Positions 36,237 to 42,187 of a stretch of 42,190 nt of DNA are shown one piece after another; position 1 is the first letter of the stretch, and every line of letters begins with the position of its first letter. Location: positions 1 through 42,190 of IMG/VR virus record IMGVR_UViG_3300034012_002645; one strand, given 5' to 3'. Both the position numbers and the translations under genes were made by a program. The stretch comes from a virus. The notes below the pieces were generated by a model. The model saw nothing but the letters and a program-made list of their open reading frames with translations. It did no database searches and was not told where the DNA came from.

Positions 36237-36276
36237 TTTGTTTCCATTCTTTCGGGAGGTCGAGGTCGAGGATCAT
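36229..36276 (-). CDS. 15-residue mini-gene coupling the zinc protein to the overprinted frame
   Basis: ATG 36276 overlaps the stop of the upstream zinc-ribbon gene (ATGA), and its own TGA overlaps the ATG at 36232 (ATGA). Peptide MILDLDLPKEWKQSE. Both junctions follow the 4-nt rule used throughout this operon. It could be a leader peptide whose translation feeds ribosomes onto 36232, or the remnant of a longer gene. Very short, so uncertain. Confidence 0.4.
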   Translation of the reverse strand: MILDLDLPKEWKQSE

Positions 36277-36599
36277 GGGAGAGTTGGCAGTTGGCAGTCG
36301 TCAGTATCAGTTGGTTTGCTCTGCAAACCTGTCTCGCGGACTCGGCTGGCAGTGGGCAGGGGCCAGGCGCGGAGGTGGCCGTAGTCGCGGGGTTCGCTGA
36401 CGCTGGCGGATTGTCCGCAGATGTCGCAGGTGCCTTCGTGCCACGTGGCGATGTGCCCGGCGGGCATGCCGCGGCCGTGGGTCTGTCCACACGGGGCGCA
36501 TATCCAGTCGGGATACGACGGGGACTTGCGGAAGATCGCGTCGTAGTTCGCGGCGTATCGCTGCGGGTCGACGGGTCTTGGTTTGCTGCCTTTGCCCAT
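36273..36599 (-). CDS. Zinc-ribbon protein with repeat-derived tail (108 aa)
   Basis: 108 residues. MGKGSKPRPVDPQRYAANYD then WICAPCGQTHGRGMPAGHIA and EGTCDICGQSASVSEPRDYG: two Cys pairs, C-x2-C (ICAPCG and TCDICG) with His between, forming a zinc ribbon; the outline is common in phages beside methyltransferases (recall). From about residue 77 to the end the sequence (PLPTASRVRETGLQSKPTDT, DDCQLPTLP) is encoded by the hairpin and heptamer repeat, so the tail is probably an accident of insertion. Preceded by four heptamers. Confidence 0.65.
   Translation of the reverse strand: MGKGSKPRPVDPQRYAANYDAIFRKSPSYPDWICAPCGQTHGRGMPAGHIATWHEGTCDICGQSASVSEPRDYGHLRAWPLPTASRVRETGLQSKPTDTDDCQLPTLP
36283..36352. 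repeat. Heptamer block plus hairpin repeat, copy 2
   Basis: GTTGGCA, GTTGGCA, GTCGTCA (36283-36303), then stem GGTTTGC (36313-36319) / GCAAACC (36323-36329) and the conserved tail to GGCTGGCAG. It matches 33162-33239 over about 50 bp but lies inside the coding end of the zinc-ribbon gene. Confidence 0.75.
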
Positions 36600-36605
36600 G
36601 AGGGA

Positions 36606-36633
36606 GTTGAGGGTTGAGGGTTGAGAGTTGAGG
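36606..36633. repeat. Heptamer block (GTTGAGN x 4)
   Basis: GTTGAGG, GTTGAGG, GTTGAGA, GTTGAGG, 6 nt upstream of the ATG at 36599. Identical in unit order to 33447-33474. Confidence 0.85.
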
Positions 36634-36636
36634 GAA

Positions 36637-36888
36637 TTACCAAGGCTGCTCCCCTGCCCCTTCGGGCTCGGCAGTGAGTTCGCGCTGGGGTTCTTTGATT
36701 TTGATGAAGCCGCCGATGAATTTGACGTCGGTTTTCGTGACGCGTTTCCAGGCGGTGAGTTTGTATTCGGCTTGGGTGCCGTCGGGTAAGGTCAACAAGG
36801 CGGTGCCGCTGAAGTCGGGATGGTTGCCGTCTTTTTTGAATTTGTTCGGGAATAGGGTCCAGGTGTCGGGTTTGGGTTGGTATGACAT
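36637..36888 (-). CDS. Small DUF736-like protein (83 aa)
   Basis: 83 residues. NKFKKDGNHPDFSGTALLTL and QAEYKLTAWKRVTKTDVKFI, then GGFIKIKEP, give the compact beta-rich outline with 'DF.G....G....Y...AW.K' that recalls DUF736-type small phage/plasmid proteins. Function unknown; possibly a single-strand-binding-like or helicase-accessory fold given the neighbouring DnaB. Starts 4 nt after an octamer tract. Confidence 0.5.
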   Translation of the reverse strand: MSYQPKPDTWTLFPNKFKKDGNHPDFSGTALLTLPDGTQAEYKLTAWKRVTKTDVKFIGGFIKIKEPQRELTAEPEGAGEQPW

Positions 36889-36892
36889 AAAG

Positions 36893-36946
36893 AGGTAGGA
36901 AGGTGGGAAGGTGGGAAAGTTGGCAGTGGTCAGGAGTCAGTTGGCA
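36893..36946. repeat. Octamer plus heptamer tract
   Basis: AGGTAGGA, AGGTGGGA, AGGTGGGA (36893-36916), then GTTGGCA, GTGGTCA, GGAGTCA, GTTGGCA (36919-36946). The stop codon of the next gene (36937-36939) lies in a heptamer. Confidence 0.75.
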
Positions 36947-37215
36947 GAGGTGGCTTTGACGAGTTTGACGCTGAGGTCGTAGACGGGGACTTGGCGGACG
37001 GTCTTGACGACTTTGACGATGTGCGCAGGCGCGGCCCACGTGGCGCGGTCGTCGGGTTTCACGGGGTCGGTGGCGTAGTGCTCGAGCACCTCAAGCGCGT
37101 CGCGGACAAGCCAGGCTTCGGCTGCGGCGATGGTGGCGAACGGGCCCGCGGGGCTCACGGACGGCGTCATCTTGATGCCATCGGTGTCGATGACGAAGTA
37201 GGTGTGTTTGCTCAT
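36937..37215 (-). CDS. Hypothetical protein (92 aa)
   Basis: 92 residues: TYFVIDTDGIKMTPSVSPAG, then helical ATIAAAEAWLVRDALEVLEH and a beta end (VKVVKTVRQVPVYDLSVKLV). The 'FVID.DG.......GPFATIAAAEAWL' outline is typical of a small strand-helix module. No known function. Its last codons run into heptamer repeats. Confidence 0.5.
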   Translation of the reverse strand: MSKHTYFVIDTDGIKMTPSVSPAGPFATIAAAEAWLVRDALEVLEHYATDPVKPDDRATWAAPAHIVKVVKTVRQVPVYDLSVKLVKATSAN

Positions 37216-37232
37216 GGGTTTGTTGGTTTTGC

Positions 37233-37260
37233 TGAATACTGAAGACTGAAGACTGAAAAC
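37233..37260. repeat. Heptamer block (TGAANAC x 4)
   Basis: TGAATAC, TGAAGAC, TGAAGAC, TGAAAAC in exact phase in the 54-bp gap, 17 nt upstream of the ATG at 37215. Confidence 0.85.
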
Positions 37261-37282
37261 TCCGGGCGGTTAGTCCGCCCGG
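37254..37282 (-). terminator. Hairpin over the stop codon of the 106-aa gene
   Basis: In the transcript CCGGGCGG-ACUAA-CCGCCCGG is followed by AGUUUUCAG. The 8-bp stem (37262-37269 with 37275-37282) has the stop codon UAA in its loop. GC stem plus U-rich tail fits a weak rho-independent terminator separating the helicase/alpha-CTD genes from the rest. Confidence 0.5.
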
Positions 37283-37590
37283 TCTATTTGGTCGAAGAGT
37301 TGGAGGAGGTCGTCCATGGCGGCGGTGCGGGCGCTTTGGATGATGAGCATGCGCTCGTGGTTGCGGAGGGCGCGTTCGTCTTCGGCGGCGCGGGCGGCCG
37401 CGGCCTGGGCGCCGTGCTTGCTGTAGGCGGTAGCGGCGGCAGACTTGAGTTTGTAGACGGCTTCGCGGGCGAGGCTGGCTTGTTTGCAAAGGCGTTCGTT
37501 GTGCTCGCGCTCGACTTGCCAGCGTCGGGCCCAGGTCTCGCTGGTGTTTAACTCGGCATTGATGCGTTGGATTTTTTCTTGGTGGCTCAT
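37270..37590 (-). CDS. Helical coiled-coil protein (106 aa)
   Basis: 106 residues, almost entirely helical and charged: SHQEKIQRINAELNTSETWA, RRWQVEREHNERLCKQASLA, KHGAQAAAARAAEDERALRN, HERMLIIQSARTAAMDDLLQ. Heptad-like hydrophobics suggest a coiled coil. It overlaps the alpha-CTD gene stop by 4 nt, so the two are co-translated. Unknown function; it could partner the alpha-CTD-like protein. Confidence 0.5.
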   Translation of the reverse strand: MSHQEKIQRINAELNTSETWARRWQVEREHNERLCKQASLAREAVYKLKSAAATAYSKHGAQAAAARAAEDERALRNHERMLIIQSARTAAMDDLLQLFDQIDRAD

Positions 37591-37802
37591 TTTTTTGCGA
37601 GTTGAAGGCCCATTCGGGCCAAGGCGCTTTCAATGACTGCGACCGTTTTCTTGCCGCAGTTTGGAATTTGGAGAAGTTGCTTCTTAGTCAGCTTGACCAG
37701 CTCGCCGATTGTTTGTGCGTCGATATGACATAACGCATTGCAGGCGCGTTGGTTGATTCCTGGCATGCCGAATATGGTGTAATTAAGGCGTTGGTCTTTC
37801 AT
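37587..37802 (-). CDS. Stand-alone RNA polymerase alpha-CTD-like protein (71 aa)
   Basis: 71 residues. Residues 19-33 (RACNALCHIDAQTIG) align without gaps to the RSANCLKAEAIHYIG segment of the E. coli alpha C-terminal domain, and PNCGKKTV to PNLGKKSL. DNA-contact positions match: R19 (R265), N22 (N268), G50 (G296), K52 (K298), T53 for S299. The alpha-CTD binds UP-element DNA and activators. A free copy could compete with or bridge host RNA polymerase at phage promoters, or act only as a HhH DNA-binding module. It lies 3 nt after the DnaB gene. Confidence 0.75.
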   Translation of the reverse strand: MKDQRLNYTIFGMPGINQRACNALCHIDAQTIGELVKLTKKQLLQIPNCGKKTVAVIESALARMGLQLAKK

Positions 37803-37805
37803 GGG

Positions 37806-39203
37806 TTAGTTCCCGTCGGGGTCGTTGAAGTTTTTGGGTTGGTAGGTTTGGCGTTCGGCTTTGTTGTTGCTGTAGAGCTTTTCGGTGCTGCTGCGGAATT
37901 GGGTGATCTCGGCGTCGAAGTGCATTTCGATGCGGCCGACGGGGCCGTTGCGTTGCTTGGCGAGGATCAGGACGGCTTTGCCTTTGTCTTCTTCTTTATG
38001 ACTTACTCGTTCGGGGCGGTGCAAAAGCGCTACGACGTCGGCGTCTTGTTCGATGCTGCCGCTTTCGCGGAGGTGGCTGAGCTTGGGCTCGGCTCTTTCT
38101 TCGGCGTCGCGGTTGAGTTGGCTCAGGGCGATGACGGGGACGCCTAATTCTTTGGCGGTGGCTTTGAGGCCGGAGCTGATTTCGTCGATCTCGAGGCGGC
38201 GGTCTTGGGCGGCGCGTTTGGTGCTGCCTTTCATCAACTGCAAGTAGTCGACGATGAGGAGTTTGACGCCGTGCTTGGCGACGGCGCGGCGGGCTCGGGC
38301 GCGGAAGGCGGCGATGCTCAAGGCGGGGGTCTCGTCGAGATACAGGGGGGCGTCGACGATCTCGCCGACCTTGCGGCCGAGCTTGGCCATCTCATCCTTT
38401 GACATAAAGCCGTCGCGGACGCGTTGGAGTTTGACGCCGGATTGGGTGCAGAGGACGCGTTCCATTAATTCTTCGCCGGTCATTTCTAGGCTGAAGAGGG
38501 CGGTGGGGACTTTGTCGGTGAGGCAGGCGTGTTCGGCGATGTTGGTGGCGAAGGCGGATTTGCCCATGCTGGGGCGGGCGGCGATGATGATGAGTTGGCC
38601 GGCCTTGAGCCCGCCGGTCATGCGGTCGAGGTCGCTGAAGCCGGTGGCGATGCCGATGGGTTTGCCGCGCTTTTTGTGGGCGAGTTCGATGCGGGTGGCG
38701 GCGGCGTCGACGGCGTCGGCACAATGGACGAGGCCGGATTGCTTGGTCTCGAGGCGGAGGTCGAGGAGCATTTTTTCGCTGGCGTCGAGGATGTCGTCGG
38801 TGGGGCGTTGGAAGTTGCGGCTCTCGAGGACGAGCTCGAGGCCGATGCGGTGGATCTCGCGGCGGCGCCAGTAGTCGCGGAGTTGGTCGGCCCAGTGGGT
38901 GAGATTCCCGGCGATGCGGGTGTATTCGCTGGTGATGTAGCCGGGGCCGCCTTCGATCTTGGCGAGCTCGCCGGATTGGCGCCAGGCCTCGGTGTAGGTG
39001 AGGAGGTCGAGGGGTTGGCGTTTGTGGGCGATGTCTTTGAGGAGGAGCCAGGCGGTCTTATTTACCGGGGCGAAGAACCAGTCGTCCTGGACGAGTTCGA
39101 GGGCGGCGTCGAGGGAGGGCTGGCCGCCGTTGAGGACACTGCTGATGAGGGAGGCTTCGGCTTCGTGGGACCAAAGCGGGATTTGGGTGTTGTCGGAGGT
39201 CAT
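37806..39203 (-). CDS. dnaB: Replicative DNA helicase, DnaB family
   Basis: 465 residues, the usual size. The N-terminal helical domain (SHEAEASLISSVLNG) is joined to the RecA-like domain. Walker A ARPSMGKSA (209-217, K215), Walker B LLIVDYLQLM (D319), SQLNR (361-365) and RESGSIEQDADVVALLHRP at the end of the core. It unwinds DNA at the fork as a hexamer and should work with host primase and polymerase. The replication-initiator-like gene at 40363-41259 is a probable loader partner. No Shine-Dalgarno; heptamers lie upstream. Confidence 0.93.
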   Translation of the reverse strand: MTSDNTQIPLWSHEAEASLISSVLNGGQPSLDAALELVQDDWFFAPVNKTAWLLLKDIAHKRQPLDLLTYTEAWRQSGELAKIEGGPGYITSEYTRIAGNLTHWADQLRDYWRRREIHRIGLELVLESRNFQRPTDDILDASEKMLLDLRLETKQSGLVHCADAVDAAATRIELAHKKRGKPIGIATGFSDLDRMTGGLKAGQLIIIAARPSMGKSAFATNIAEHACLTDKVPTALFSLEMTGEELMERVLCTQSGVKLQRVRDGFMSKDEMAKLGRKVGEIVDAPLYLDETPALSIAAFRARARRAVAKHGVKLLIVDYLQLMKGSTKRAAQDRRLEIDEISSGLKATAKELGVPVIALSQLNRDAEERAEPKLSHLRESGSIEQDADVVALLHRPERVSHKEEDKGKAVLILAKQRNGPVGRIEMHFDAEITQFRSSTEKLYSNNKAERQTYQPKNFNDPDGN

Positions 39204-39219
39204 GGTGGAAGAAGGGGAA

Positions 39220-39277
39220 GTTGGCAGTTGGCAGTTGGCGGTTGGCAGGGATTGGAGATTGGAGATTTGAGATTTGA
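39220..39277. repeat. Two heptamer blocks in tandem upstream of dnaB
   Basis: GTTGGCA, GTTGGCA, GTTGGCG, GTTGGCA (39220-39247), a 2-bp step, then GATTGGA, GATTGGA, GATTTGA, GATTTGA (39250-39277). They fill the gap between dnaB and the 72-residue gene. Confidence 0.85.
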
Positions 39278-39282
39278 GAGGG

Positions 39283-39501
39283 TCAGAGTTCGGAGGGGGT
39301 GGCGGTGGTTTTCAAACGGGCGTATGATTCGAGGGCGGTGCCGCGGCTGTGCCAGGCGTGGCTGTCGATGGTGCCGCAATCGCGGAGGCAGGCGGCGAGG
39401 AAGGCGGCGACTTCTTGCCAGCGTTCGAGCTGGGCCTCGAGGTCGACGATCTTTTTGCGGCGCATGTCGGCGATCTGTGCAAGATGGTCTTGGTCGGTCA
39501 T
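39283..39501 (-). CDS. Small helical protein (72 aa)
   Basis: 72 residues from ATG 39501, overlapping the previous stop by 4 nt; a longer frame upstream is rejected. HLAQIADMRRKKIVDLEAQL, ERWQEVAAFLAACLRDCG form a coiled coil, then TIDSHAWHSRGTALESYARL. Unknown function. Member of a run of tiny coupled genes. Confidence 0.5.
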   Translation of the reverse strand: MTDQDHLAQIADMRRKKIVDLEAQLERWQEVAAFLAACLRDCGTIDSHAWHSRGTALESYARLKTTATPSEL

Positions 39502-39701
39502 CGCTGGTTCCTCCGGGCTTGGCGTTGGAGTTTGCGGAGGCGGAGGCGTTTGACGCGCTGGCGGCCGTGGAAGTTGGTGGCGGCGGTGCCGGGGGTGGTG
39601 CGGCGGCCGCGCATGGTGGTGCGACGCCATTTGCGGAAGGTGGTGGTGGTGAGACCGATCTTCTGCTTGTAGTGCCGGAGGGGTGAGCTGGTGTGTTTCA
39701 T
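39498..39701 (-). CDS. Small very basic protein (67 aa)
   Basis: 67 residues with over 20 Arg/Lys: MKHTSSPLRHYKQKIGLTTT, TFRKWRRTTMRGRRTTPGTA, HGRQRVKRLRLRKLQRQARR. Both ends overlap neighbours by 4 nt. It probably binds nucleic acid. No family recognised; the alternative that it is a shadow frame is made less likely by the exact junctions. Confidence 0.45.
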   Translation of the reverse strand: MKHTSSPLRHYKQKIGLTTTTFRKWRRTTMRGRRTTPGTAATNFHGRQRVKRLRLRKLQRQARRNQR

Positions 39702-39874
39702 TGCAAGTCGGGGTCGAGGGCTTCGCTGCGGGCGTCGATGGCGCGTTGGGTTAGTGGGGCGCAGAGTTTCAGGGCATACTCGAGCCGTTCGATGCGCTTC
39801 GCGGCTTTGTCATAGAGCTCGGCGAGTTGGATGCTCGTCGGCGCCGTGGGGAAGTCTTTGGGGAATTTGTTCAT
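39698..39874 (-). CDS. Small helical protein (58 aa)
   Basis: 58 codons from ATG 39874 with an ATGA overlap at each end. Sequence MNKFPKDFPTAPTSIQLAEL, YDKAAKRIERLEYALKLCAP, LTQRAIDARSEALDPDLQ: one long amphipathic helix with a Pro-rich start. Function unknown. Confidence 0.5.
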   Translation of the reverse strand: MNKFPKDFPTAPTSIQLAELYDKAAKRIERLEYALKLCAPLTQRAIDARSEALDPDLQ

Positions 39875-39969
39875 CGGAGGATGAGGGCGAGGCCGAGGGC
39901 GGTGTAGATGGCGAGCGCGGCCAACAGGAGGAGGCCGGTGCGGAGTTGGGTGCGGGTTTTGTTTGTCAT
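39871..39969 (-). CDS. Tiny single-span membrane protein (32 aa)
   Basis: 32 codons, ATG 39969, ATGA overlaps with both neighbours. MTNKTRTQLRTGLLLLAALA, IYTALGLALILR: basic start, about 20 hydrophobic residues, Arg end. A membrane peptide of unknown role; similar in length and layout to the products of 40268-40366 and 1396-1500. Confidence 0.5.
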   Translation of the reverse strand: MTNKTRTQLRTGLLLLAALAIYTALGLALILR

Positions 39970-40271
39970 AGGGGGGTTGCTCCTGCCTGTTTCATGAGGT
40001 GTGAACATGCACGTCCCGTCCGCGGATCTCCCGCGGCACCATGGGTCAGGGGCAAAGGTATGGGGTTAAACCAGATGGCTTCCTGGATCTTGCGCTTGAG
40101 GCGCTTGTAGGCGCGGAGCTTGTGCCAGGCGGGGCTGCTGGCGTGCCAGCCGGCGCAGATGGGGCAGTGGTAATGGCGCATGCCGGGCTGGTCGCGTTGG
40201 GCGTCGGCGGCGCGGGCGTAGCGGACTTTGCGGCTGCACATGCGGAAGGCGGTCTGTAGGGCGCGGCTCAT
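39966..40271 (-). CDS. Zinc-finger-like basic protein (101 aa)
   Basis: 101 residues. RMCSRKVRYARAADAQRDQP and MRHYHCPICAGWHASSPAWH give one Cys then a C-x2-C-x2-WH knuckle of the type in small phage DNA-binding proteins; AYKRLKRKIQEAIWFNP is a basic helix. The last 25 residues (THGAAGDPRTGRACSHLMKQ) look disordered. Coupled at both ends by 4-nt overlaps. Confidence 0.6.
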   Translation of the reverse strand: MSRALQTAFRMCSRKVRYARAADAQRDQPGMRHYHCPICAGWHASSPAWHKLRAYKRLKRKIQEAIWFNPIPLPLTHGAAGDPRTGRACSHLMKQAGATPL

Positions 40272-40366
40272 GGATGGCGGGGGCCGTTGTCGTCGTCGAA
40301 GATGGTGGCGAGGATGATGGCGAGGAGGCCGAAGAGCAGGATGTAGGCGAGGACGGGGGCGATCAT
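40268..40366 (-). CDS. Tiny single-span membrane protein (32 aa)
   Basis: 32 codons, ATG 40366, strong Shine-Dalgarno AAGGAGG 5 nt upstream (inside the replication gene), with ATGA overlaps at both ends. MIAPVLAYILLFGLLAIILA, TIFDDDNGPRHP: a hydrophobic helix and a short acidic tail. It is the best supported of the tiny genes. Role unknown. Confidence 0.6.
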   Translation of the reverse strand: MIAPVLAYILLFGLLAIILATIFDDDNGPRHP

Positions 40367-41259
40367 GCGGCCTCCTTTTCGGCGAGCTGTATGGCGGACA
40401 GGATCTCGGTGCGGAGGCTGTCGGGGACTTGGGACCAGGTGCTGTAGACGGACGGGTCGCTATCCGGATAAAGGGCGTGGAGGACTTCGCGCCAGAGGTC
40501 GTCGGGCGGGGCGCCCCCGTCTTTTTCTTTTTTTGCGGAATCGGGATGCAGACCTTGGCGTTCGCAATAGCGGGCGGCTTTGGTGAGTTCGCCGGACCAG
40601 TTGTTCAGCAATGTGCTGAGGTCTTGGCGGCGGTAGTCGTCTTTGGAGGGGATGACGTCGGCGTAGTAGGCTTCGAGGCGGGACCATTCGGCGGCGGATG
40701 TGGCGGCGACGGCGGCCTTGGCGGTTTTCCATGCGCGGGCGGAAGATCGGTCGAGCGGGGTGCCGGGGCGCATGCGGAAGAGGGCCATGGCGCGGAGGAG
40801 ATGAGCTGGCTTTTCTTCGGCCGGAGGCTCAGGGTTTTCGTCCCCTTTGGGGACTATAGGGGTATTACTTTCCTTTCCCTGTTCCTGCGTCGATTGATCG
40901 TCGAGGGGTCGTCGACCGTTCGTCGAAGATTCGTCGAGCGCATATTGCTTAAGACGAGAGGGTTGCGGACGGTCGACGCGTTGGTGTTTGCGGAAGTGGA
41001 CGACTTGGCCGATGGGGCGTTCGAGGGTGCCGCAGAGGGTGATCCAACCGCTGCGCGAGAGCTCGTCGAGCATTCGTCGAACATTCGACGAATCTTCGCG
41101 GAAGAGGACGGCGCCGCGGATGTAGTCGGTGTCGGCGCTGAAATAACCTTCGTCGTCGGCGAGGTTGAGGAGGCCGAGGGCAAGGATGCGGGTGTCGTAG
41201 GGGAGCCGGGACATGACGGGGTGTTGCCAGAACTCGGGTTTGATGGTGCGGATTCTCAT
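40363..41259 (-). CDS. Phage replication initiator/helicase-loader-like protein
   Basis: 298 residues. The N-terminus (MRIRTIKPEFWQHPVMSRLP, then ILALGLLNLADDEGYFSADT) is the winged-helix start common to phage replisome organisers and DnaT-like loaders. SNVRRMLDELSRSGWITLCG, then PIGQVVHFRKHQRVDRPQPS follow. The middle is a polar linker, and the C-terminal half is helical (KDDYRRQDLSTLLNNWSGEL). It should bind the origin and bring DnaB; an origin may lie within or near this gene, but I see no clear iterons in it. Confidence 0.75.
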   Translation of the reverse strand: MRIRTIKPEFWQHPVMSRLPYDTRILALGLLNLADDEGYFSADTDYIRGAVLFREDSSNVRRMLDELSRSGWITLCGTLERPIGQVVHFRKHQRVDRPQPSRLKQYALDESSTNGRRPLDDQSTQEQGKESNTPIVPKGDENPEPPAEEKPAHLLRAMALFRMRPGTPLDRSSARAWKTAKAAVAATSAAEWSRLEAYYADVIPSKDDYRRQDLSTLLNNWSGELTKAARYCERQGLHPDSAKKEKDGGAPPDDLWREVLHALYPDSDPSVYSTWSQVPDSLRTEILSAIQLAEKEAA

Positions 41260-41438
41260 GAGGGTCGGGTGTTCTTTTTGCGGCCGAATTGGAGGGGCTT
41301 GCGGAAGGGGCTCTCCCAGGTGATGCCGCGGCGTTTGGCCCAGGCGTTGAGGGCGCGGTTGAAGGCGGCGCAGTCGAGCTGCTCGTAGCCGATGGTGCCG
41401 GGTTCTATTTCCAAGGTGCGGCCGTTCATTTTTTTCAC
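41256..41438 (-). CDS. Hypothetical protein (60 aa)
   Basis: 60 residues from GTG 41438, chosen because it overlaps the preceding stop as GTGA; an ATG three codons later is possible. MKKMNGRTLEIEPGTIGYEQ, LDCAAFNRALNAWAKRRGIT, WESPFRKPLQFGRKKNTRPS. Basic C-terminus, short helical middle. Unknown function; ends by ATGA overlap with the replication gene. Confidence 0.5.
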   Translation of the reverse strand: MKKMNGRTLEIEPGTIGYEQLDCAAFNRALNAWAKRRGITWESPFRKPLQFGRKKNTRPS

Positions 41439-41584
41439 GGGCGGTTGGCGAGGCGGGTGAGGATGGTTTTCCAGCCGAAATAGCCGACGAGCTGGCGGCG
41501 GCCGTCGGTCTCGCGGAGGATGACGGGGGGTTTGGCGGCGCGGTGGGGCGCGGGCTGGAGTGGGTCAGGCTGTTTTGTGGTCAT
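41435..41584 (-). CDS. Hypothetical protein (49 aa)
   Basis: 49 codons from ATG 41584. MTTKQPDPLQPAPHRAAKPP, VILRETDGRRQLVGYFGWKT, ILTRLANRP. A Pro-rich start then a basic beta/helix part (RQLVGYFGWKTILTRL). Its stop overlaps the next GTG; its start overlaps the upstream gene by 20 bp. Unknown function. Confidence 0.45.
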   Translation of the reverse strand: MTTKQPDPLQPAPHRAAKPPVILRETDGRRQLVGYFGWKTILTRLANRP

Positions 41585-41756
41585 GGGCGTGGCGTTCGTG
41601 TTTGTCCATGGGGCGCCAGCCGAGATTCGTCAGGAGCCAGGTCATGATTTTTTGGGTTTCGTAGAAGCAGCCGGAGCAGAGGTAGCCGACGTCGGTGAGG
41701 AAGCCGGCGCGGCGGGGACAGAGGCAGCACCATTGGGGGTGGTCGAGGTCGTTCAT
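41565..41756 (-). CDS. Small zinc-binding protein (63 aa)
   Basis: 63 residues from ATG 41756 (ATGA overlap). WCCLCPRRAGFLTDVGYLCS then GCFYETQKIMTWLLTNLG: Cys pairs C-x2-C and C-x2-C about 15 residues apart form a treble-clef/ribbon zinc site. The C-terminus is His/Lys-rich (DKHERHAHDHKTA). Likely nucleic-acid or protein binding; family unknown. Confidence 0.55.
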   Translation of the reverse strand: MNDLDHPQWCCLCPRRAGFLTDVGYLCSGCFYETQKIMTWLLTNLGWRPMDKHERHAHDHKTA

Positions 41757-42187
41757 CGGAAGCGGGGCTGACTGCGGTGGACGGCGGCTTCCCATTCGCC
41801 GTAGTCATTGCGGTGGACTTCGAACTGCTCGCCTTGGCGGTAGTAGCCGGTGTCGCGGACCAGGACGGCGTGCTCTTGGCCGTTGATCGTGCAGCTGAGG
41901 CGCTTGCGGTTCGGGAGGTTGCGGGAGCGCAGAGCCGTCGCCATGGTGGGCGCCGGTGCGGTCCCGATCCCCTCGCCCGGCCGCCACTCTTCTTTTTTTT
42001 CGGGTTCCGCTATCGGAGCATTGTCTGGCTCCAAAGGCTGCTGCTGGGCCTGCTGCCGGCGCTGGCGCAGCATCTCAGCGACCTTCGTGACTCCCGTGCG
42101 CGTCAACACTCGGAGCCCCCCTTCTTTTTTGCTGTAGTCCGCCCCTTCGGTGAGGAGCCCTTCTTTTTCGGTGGTGTGCGTTTGCAT
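41753..42187 (-). CDS. Hypothetical protein across the contig join (144 aa)
   Basis: 144 residues, ATG 42187 (the same base as 124 in the left copy). The N-terminal 60 residues are polar with a Gln/Arg-rich helix (VAEMLRQRRQQAQQQPLEPD), then a Pro/Glu linker. The C-terminal 50 (LSCTINGQEHAVLVRDTGYY, RQGEQFEVHRNDYGEWEAAV) form a compact beta-rich domain. The weak Shine-Dalgarno AAAGGG is about 12 nt upstream. It overlaps the end of the HTH gene (40-939) by 85 bp in another frame. Unknown function. Confidence 0.55.
   Translation of the reverse strand: MQTHTTEKEGLLTEGADYSKKEGGLRVLTRTGVTKVAEMLRQRRQQAQQQPLEPDNAPIAEPEKKEEWRPGEGIGTAPAPTMATALRSRNLPNRKRLSCTINGQEHAVLVRDTGYYRQGEQFEVHRNDYGEWEAAVHRSQPRFR

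Noticed and set aside
36233-37039. Minus-strand 268-codon frame ending METK before the methyltransferase
   Set aside because: It crosses three better supported genes and heptamer repeats, is Arg/Pro/His-rich, and contains no motif; only the last codons are near the methyltransferase start.
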